This document shows positions 57,671 through 64,000 of a DNA stretch of 64,000 bases, one piece after another. This stretch comes from Dichotomocladium elegans (taxonomy: Eukaryota; Mucoromycota; Mucoromycetes; Mucorales; Lichtheimiaceae): NCBI GenBank assembly GCA_025716815.1, contig JAIXMN010000004.1, positions 1,922,001-1,986,000 on the forward strand, written 5' to 3'. The first letter of the stretch is position 1. Every line of letters starts with the position of its first letter. A model generated the notes under the pieces. That model worked only from the letters and a program-made list of their open reading frames with translations, did not search any database and had not been told where the DNA came from. Made by a program: the position numbers and the translations under genes.

Positions 57671-58348
57671 TCAAGTAGACCGGCGAGTAAAAAGTCTTTT
57701 TAGTGACCATGATTTCCTTCTTGATGCTAGTGAGTTATGAGGACCCGGTATTATCTTCTTCTTCTTTGGTCGTACGCCCATCATCACAAGGAAATCATCA
57801 TAATTCACTACACCGTCGCCATCGGAATCGGCTTCGGCTATCATGGCCTTACATTCGTCAATCGACACCTTCTCTCCGAGATGTAACATCATTTTCTGCA
57901 GCTCGACGGCATCAATGGCACCATCGCGGTCGTTATCGAAAGCATCAAAGGCCTCTTTAAGTTCATGATGCTTCTTGTTTGGATGTGAATGTGCAAGGAT
58001 GGATTTCAGCGATTGAGAATGACTAGCAAAGAGAGTTGTGAATTCTGCAAAAGACACTCGGTCGTCCGCCGACTTTTTATTCAACTGCATTTATCAAACG
58101 TTTGGTAATTATTTTCCATCAGAAACCTCTCCACGAAGGAAGGAGGGGTGGGGAAAGCTCGTTTACAACCAACATACCATTTGGACGACAGCCTCTGTAT
58201 TGATACCCGTAGAGATAAGCACAGGTTCCAGTTGACTTATGGCTATGTGTCCTTCCTTATCCTTGTCTAGATTGCCAAAGAGCTCGTTGAGATCCTTTCT
58301 CGTTTGGCCGCTCATGAAGAGGCTCGTTCGTTTCGCCGTTCCCACCAT
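57671..58348 (-). CDS. Calmodulin-like EF-hand protein with basic tail
   Basis: Exons 58348-58178 and 58084-57671 give 194 residues. EF1-like loop NLDKDKEGHIAISQLEPVL and a degenerate second hand (SADDRVSFAEFTTLF) precede two canonical loops (DNDRDGAIDAVE and DSDGDGVVNYDD). Unlike calmodulin (148 aa), it has a linker of ~20 residues after hand 2 (SQSLKSILAHSHPNKKHHEL) and a basic C-terminal tail (SLASRRKSWSLKRLFTRRST). Only hands 3 and 4 look competent to bind calcium strongly, with hand 1 possible. The basic tail could contact membranes or nucleic acid; that is inference. The partner is unknown. Confidence 0.9.
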
Positions 58349-60225
58349 ATTTGTGTGTGTGTGAAAGGAACAGAAAGAGATGTGATATGGAAAGAAGCTC
58401 CACAGATTCCCTTTTTCTTATTATTCGACTGAACGGTGTTCTGTGTATCTCGCTCTGTCCCACCCTGCGCCACTGCACTAGCTGAAAATGAATACTCCGC
58501 CCCTCTTCCCACCCGCCACACTTCTGGTCTTTTTGTATCTTGCGGATATTTACAGCAGAGTTGAATGATGATGTAATCTATTACACAAAGGAAAATGATG
58601 GCAGCCACCTTTCTTTGTGCGGGTTGGAAGCCTCAATATGTCGCTATAAAAAAGAGAGGGGAGAAGGTCGGATTGGAAAACGTACGTAGGACCAGTAATT
58701 GAAGAACCTTCCCAATAAGCAGACTTCATTTCGGGGGAGAAACAACCAGTGGTTTTCAGACTTCCATTCTGCGCAGAGCATTCACCATGCATGGATGGCT
58801 TGGCACACATACGCATATACATCGACCAACAGGGAAAGGACACGCAGCTGGCTATGTCTGCTGAGCACAACATGTAGAGAAACATGCCACACCTCCGACC
58901 ATAGCCGCATACAGCCTTCATCGGCAAGACGAGAAAAAAAAAGCAAACGTCTCTCAACGCGCACCACCCCCGTCATCCTGTGCATTAGCTTCCTTGCTCT
59001 TGCCTCCGGATCTGTAGCCTATAACAAGGTTGGTCTACCTGGAAGGGTGAGCTGATATCAACATATGAATACTTCCATCAGGCGGGTCACAGTACTTCAT
59101 CGACATTTCCAATAATTGTGAACATCACCACCTATTAGAGTTTGGTGAGTGTGCATCATGGATGAATGCATAAGACCACAGATCGGCTCCAGTACATCGG
59201 TTAACCGAAAAACAGATATACGTCTACATAAGACCTTGCAGCGGAAGGGGAGCTAATAAAACAAAGTTTAGGAAGTCCCCGTTTACCTAGAGTGGACAAT
59301 GGAAAGTCTGGATTTCCCAGACCATCGACACTTATTATTGTCTAGGATTTCAACCCATCATATACCCGAGCAGTTGTACTGTACTCGGATAATCTCATGA
59401 CTGTACGTATTCCTGGATCATACAGTATCTGCAAAGTCAACGTTACGAGGACAGATGAGCACCCTATTCGTCAGCATAAGCATACCCAAACATTACGGAC
59501 ATGGTGAAGACGTTATATCCGTTCATTGTATGAAAAGACCCTTATCGTCAGAAGCAGGAACATGTTCTACGTCTGGCCGCACATTGGGGCTACATTCAGA
59601 CTTTAGGAAAAAATTCAAAATCGTACCCAATCCTCATCGTCTATTCTGTCGGCGAATTGAAGCATACGTATCACGTTAATAATGGCGTCTTCAGGAACAC
59701 ATTTGTGTCTGTTTTGCTGTCGCGAGAAATAGAAGATGGAGCGGGATGCGGCATTAACAAGCAGCCACCCAGCACATCAGGTGGGATTTCTCTACTCAAT
59801 GACGTCTGTAAAACAGTTCATTTATGATTACATAGTGCTGCCGATAACTATAAAAACGCCATTCATAGCACAAGGCGCCAACGTGGGAGGGTATTCCCTT
59901 TCAATACTGCACAATGATTGGGGTTTAACAAAGTAATAGGCAGGATGGTAGATATTTCATAGCACTTGGCCTCTGCACATAATGTTGGTCAGTTATTGCC
60001 TCATCATCGCCTCTACGTATAAAACGTTCCCCTCGTTTGCCTGGTTTCGGTACTCGTCCCTTTTTGGAACTTGATTGCTTGCAATGAGTTCGATATACAT
60101 GAAAAAGGTGATGAAACAGATCTGTCTTCCACGGAATTTTTTGCCTTTTTTCTTTTCTTCGCAATATTTTATACAATGCAATAATGCAGGAACTCTGTTA
60201 TTTTTTTTTTTTGATGCTAGTGCCC
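58349..60225. other. Gap with a possible relic of a secreted/membrane protein gene
   Basis: On the plus strand, 58958-59050 reads a signal-like stretch (PVILCISFLALASGSVAYNK then VGLPGR). Further on, disconnected pieces include TFPIIVNITTY, SYTRAVVLYSDNLMTVRIPG and SYSICKVNVTRT (about 59100-59450). They have stops between them and splice-like sites at 59046 and 59088. Together they suggest a decayed ectodomain gene, family unknown. ORFs 58550-58957 (-), 59455-59679 (+) and 59736-59936 (+) are otherwise unsupported. Confidence 0.3.
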
Positions 60226-62767
60226 TTATTCCCTAAAATCCACAAATTGCTGCCATTTGGCGGCGTATTTGCTGTCGACCTTAATATGGTGAAGGTGCCC
60301 CTCATATGCAGTAACAATTTGATAGATGGCCTCACGGAGTGCTGTTGAGTACCAAAATCGTCAGTCTGATATATGAGTATGACATACACCCTTTGCTTAC
60401 CAAAGAGCACCATTTCCGGCTCCATCATGATAACTTCTCCAAGATAACCTGGTGCCAACATTTTGTATTCAGCAGGCGGCGACCGAATGATGCGCTCCAC
60501 ATTCGTCACACTCGCCAAAAGTCTATTCAGTACAAGCTCCAAATCTTGTTGCACAAGGCGAAAGGGGTCTTCTTGAACAGAAGCTGCCATTAAACTACCA
60601 AGAGCTTTATAGGAAACTTAAGAACCCTAAAATGCAGAACTCGTTTTCCTCCCTGATTGACGAGAACTTACCTTGAATGGCGCTGACTAACAGGGGATAA
60701 TTCGTAAACACCTGCCGAATCTTACGGTCAATAGTGATAAGACATTCCTTTCGAATCCATTCATTCTTCTCAAGCTTTGACAGAGCGAGATCAACAAGTT
60801 TGAATAGTTGTTCCTTAGGCGCATTGATACCGCCATTCTTAAATGTGGCAACCGAGGATGTAATCGGTGTAGTGCGCGCAAACCAATCACCCGTACGATC
60901 GTCTAGCAGGATGGTGTTGGTCTTTGGAGTAGCAAATACGTTAGCATCGATCAACTTGATACGATTAGTAGGCACAGGCTCGACAGCCGCCTTCGGAGCA
61001 GGGGGAGCAGGGGGAGCTGATATCAATGCAAAATAAAGAGATCTGCGCTTAGAATGAAACGGATGCATGACAAAAAACTCCACCGCGTTTTACTTACATT
61101 TCTTTCCAACAGTGTATTCCTTTTCAATATCTTCGCACATTTTCGAAAGCACCTTCATGCATTCTCGGGACACCTCGATCCACGCGGTATTATTCAGGTC
61201 AGTGCCCATATTGCAGAAGAGGGCTTTACGTTGGGTAGGGCTCTTCGCGGCCAAGTAAGCAAGTTCAGCAAACGCAGTGCCCTAGTAATATCGGTAAGAC
61301 TGGTTATCCTTACTGATATACACAAGTCGCTTTCTTTACCTTCAGAAGAGGGTCTGAATCATTCCGTAATCCTGTTAAGAGACATGCGTGTGCATTTTCG
61401 AATGGGGGTGTAATGGCTTCCGTCTAGTTGGCAAGTATGAGACATTCAATACTGCTGTTCAATGCTTCGATATTAAGTGTTACTTACAACCGCAAAGAAT
61501 GCATTGTATATCTGATCAATCATTTCCCAACTCAGGACAGCAAGAAATCCGCCAAGGAATACACGCGTAAACAGGTACAGATCATGCCAGGAGAAACCAA
61601 TAACGGGCGTATCAAGCACGCTATCCAACAAATTGCGTAAATAACCTGTACGGGTACTCCAGATAGGCTACTCACGTCCAAAATGTACTAAACAGATAAA
61701 GAGCGAGCTGATACATCGATCCACTGAGTAACACAAAGCAAGTGTATGTGCCTGCGAATACAAGGGCCGCCATTTTGACAGCATCGTATGGGATCGCTCC
61801 CAAGCTCTGCTTGATGGTGATGGCTTTAGGTTGCTATAAAATGGATGTTAGATAGTCAAACAGAAAGATTCAACCATCTCTTCCCTTTATCACTCTTTTA
61901 TATACATACCTGGACTGGGGAGGCTACTAACACCCATTGGTCTTTGGAAATCAGTCGTGTAGCAAATGCGATGCCCAACATAATGCCATATACGCATATA
62001 AATAAATAGTCCTGGTTCAATTGGCGCATGCCAAAGCGATCACTGCAGAAAAAGTTTCAATGAATTGACGCACATGGTTAATACGGTAAATCACGCGTCT
62101 GTGGATTAACATCGTACCCATGAGGAAAGGCAAACATTTTGTAGGAATATGGCTCTTCCATTAAATGGCGTAGGTAAAGCTGGATAATCAGCAACCCTGA
62201 GAAAGAATACGCAGCCACCATATACCAATGGTCGCGTACTGCCACCTTGGCTAGTAATTCAGCGCATCTGCTTGGCGGGATAGGTTGCCAGACTATTAAT
62301 TCCGTATAGAATCGAGATTGAGTGTGTTTTTTCTTATTTTCCTTCGAGCCAAAAATTGAGCTGACATGCACACAGTCGATTATACGTACGTTTGGTCAGC
62401 GTAATGCGGATCAGATAAAGTGGGGCTGAGAATAGGAAGAGGAGGACTGTATGTGTGATCGTCTTCCAGTTCAGAAAACTCAAGGGTGACACTGATTGGA
62501 AGATTTCAAATGTTAAATTGTATCGTCACAAACGAATTGGTGGCATTGAGTTCGTTGATTACCAAGCGTTATTTGGAACAGAATAGTGAAGAGGAGAGAG
62601 AGGACGAGGTGGACGGCGAGAACGTTCCTGCAACGTCGTGAGATAACAGCATCATACGCATCTTTGTATGATGCGCATGTCGGCTTTAGGGGTGTCTGGA
62701 CTTCCTTTTGCTTCGCAAGTTTTGGTATTACGTATATGGATGATGCCCCTAGGGGATTGGAGGACAT
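60226..62767 (-). CDS. Nucleoporin NDC1-like, nuclear pore membrane protein
   Basis: A minus-strand gene with several introns. Its ends are clear: start codon at 62767 (MSSNPLGASSIYV) and stop at 60226. The N-terminal half has multiple TM segments (VLAVHLVLSLLFTILFQITL, HTVLLFLFSAPLYLIRITLT, then others between 62320 and 61690). The cytosolic C-terminal half includes NRIKLIDANVFATPKTNTIL, LFKLVDLALSKLEKNEWIRK, RLVQQDLELVLNRLLASV and QIVTAYEGHLHHIKVDSKYA then AAKWQQFVDF. NDC1 proteins share this TM region and C-terminal alpha-helical domain with a YAxKW tail motif. The protein anchors the nuclear pore in the envelope, and in fungi also the spindle pole body. Interior exon boundaries were not all fixed by hand. 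Confidence 0.8.
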
Positions 62768-63076
62768 TATGACTGGAATGAGGGTGGGGAAGGGAAAAAA
62801 AAGTACACGACTTTAATGCTATTTCGGAAAAGTAAGAGGCGTGACTCGCAATGCGCCTGTTAAGATGTTCGCGTCAACCAACGGGCGATAAATTTCAAAT
62901 GGCGCATTCCTCCTTCGTTTTAATTGTATGTGCAAAAAGAAAAGAAAAGAAGTAGGAGAAGGGAGGGGCGGAGACTGTATCTCCATGATATGTACACGAA
63001 ATAAAAACAAAAGAGGGAAAGATATTGGAACACGAATGTTGAGTATGGAGCCAAGAGAGATAAATACGAGCTGTTG
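62768..63076. other. Intergenic between NDC1-like and RasGEF genes
   Basis: A 309-base spacer with polypurine stretches (62930-62970). No coding signal was found. Confidence 0.5.
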
Positions 63077-64000
63077 TTATTGTTGGTAGGGCTCAATTTG
63101 CAAGCTCACGTGCCGGATGGCATCAGGATCTACTGTAGGAAGATCCAGGCAGAGACGATACAGGGCAGGTTGAACTGGGAACCGGTAGTGGTCTTCGGCA
63201 AGGCGTTGGAAGTTGATAATTCGTTTGATGACGCCTGCCGTCGTACGGTGCTTGTGGAAATTGATTTGAGGTTGGTGGAGCACGACAGACTCGAGCACCG
63301 ATGGGTTCCTTGGAGAAGGCGGTGGCTGCAGATAGTCTGGCTGCTCATGGTTAAAGACTAGATCAGAGAGGTAGATCCCGAGGAATGGGATGATACCCTT
63401 ATGATCAATAAGCATGGATTCTTGGCGGATGTTCTTCCAGTTGTAAAACGGCGAGGTGAACTCGCAGAGCTGGTTGAGGAGCGCCATGTCGCTTGCGCCC
63501 ACGATGGCCCATGTCCGGTGTAACCTGGCAATGGACGGTGACTGAAGGGCAAGGAGTATTTGAAACAGGGTGGCAAAATTGGCCAGTATCCTGGATTCCT
63601 ATATATGGCAAAAAATCAGTTACTCAATGTATCTCGTCCATTCACACTCTTCTACTCTCTTACATGAGCGATTTTGATGAACTTGCGGATGACATGGGCA
63701 CGGTCTTCGAGAACCGGAGTGGTCACGATTTCGGCCGCAACCCATTGACTGACGGTATTGAAGCGTTGGATAATTTGATATACGCCGCCCGTCTTCCATT
63801 GACACTCGAGGAGTTCCTCCCAGTGAACTTGGGAAAGGAGCTGACGCTCGATAAGGCAACACTGTTCTGCAATCTGACGAGCCGAATGGTCTAAGACCGA
63901 TCCGGGCTGCGATATAACTACTGGTGCTGGGGATTCAACGAAGGCGGTGCTTCTGCTAACGGTAGGATGGACAATTGATTCGTACGACTCGACTAACAAC
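63077..64000 (-). CDS. Ras guanine-nucleotide exchange factor (CDC25 domain), 3' end only
   Basis: The gene enters from beyond the right edge; only its last two exons are here (64000-63664 and 63598-63077). The CDC25 homology domain is recognisable: DHSARQIAEQCCLIERQLLS, VHWEELLECQW, FNTVSQWVAAEIV, IRKFIKIAH/ESRILANFAT across the intron, then LQSPSIARLHRTWAIV, IPFLGIYLSDLVF and AGVIKRIINFQRLAEDHYRF. It activates Ras-family GTPases by releasing GDP. Upstream domains (SH3, REM) lie outside the window. The acceptor at 63599 (TATATAG) was chosen over CCAG at 63592 because it keeps the frame. Confidence 0.92.

Noticed and set aside
1..64000. tRNA, rRNA, CRISPR or secondary-metabolite cluster
   Set aside because: By eye I found no tRNA A/B box pair, no rRNA-like sequence, no regularly spaced repeats, and the lone P450 has no biosynthetic neighbours.

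Overview
The window looks like euchromatic nuclear DNA of a filamentous, early-diverging fungus, most likely Mucoromycota (Mucorales-like). That placement is inference. It rests on short, numerous GT-AG introns (about 45-150 nt), a myosin-motor chitin synthase, a fungal-style ER P450, and a decayed DDE transposase resembling those common in Mucorales. Several 'animal-like' genes usually absent from Dikarya are also present: a WNK kinase, ELMO, OCRL with ASH and RhoGAP-like regions, a PHF14-like triple-PHD protein, RCHY1/Pirh2 and a MARVEL-like NPF protein. No rRNA, tRNA or CRISPR array was recognised.

Layout. 0-6.6 kb: ER DnaJ protein (+), alpha-arrestin (-), WNK kinase (+). 6.6-11.7 kb: sparse DNA around a MARVEL-like NPF protein (-). 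11.7-18.6 kb: P450 (+), decayed transposase (+), serine palmitoyltransferase LCB2 (+). 19.5-22 kb: RCHY1-type E3 ligase (+), a small single-pass ER-type protein (-), and a two-exon mitochondrial bL33 gene (-) too short to be seen as a simple ORF. 22.2-29 kb: OCRL-like 5-phosphatase (-) head-to-head with ELMO (+). 30-36 kb: a small four-helix membrane protein (+), an unresolved spliced candidate (-), and the triple-PHD protein (+). 36.4-42.2 kb: class V-type chitin synthase with myosin motor (-). 45.5-50.9 kb: a 7-TM protein (+), a tiny two-exon candidate (+), a nucleoplasmin-like acidic protein (+), and COX subunit Vb/Cox4 (-). 51.5-53.3 kb: rhodanese/persulfide-dioxygenase fusion (-). 53.6-55.1 kb: relic of a PHO84-type phosphate transporter. 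57.7-64 kb: EF-hand protein (-), NDC1 nucleoporin (-), and the 3' end of a RasGEF gene (-) that runs off the window.

The genes do not form an operon or cluster. Several act at the endomembrane, cytoskeleton or small-GTPase interface (OCRL, ELMO, RasGEF, myosin-chitin synthase, NPF/MARVEL, arrestin). Others serve mitochondria (bL33m, COX Vb, rhodanese-ETHE1) or lipid/ER biology (LCB2, P450, DnaJ). Splice sites were chosen by hand from frame continuity and GT/GC-AG consensus. Where phases close exactly, the exon coordinates are given.

No obviously new multi-gene system was found. The most interesting items are two GC-AG introns, the order of the rhodanese-persulfide dioxygenase fusion, a nucleoplasmin-like protein without its FKBP domain, a diverged pair of small MITE-like repeats, and several hidden or relic genes.
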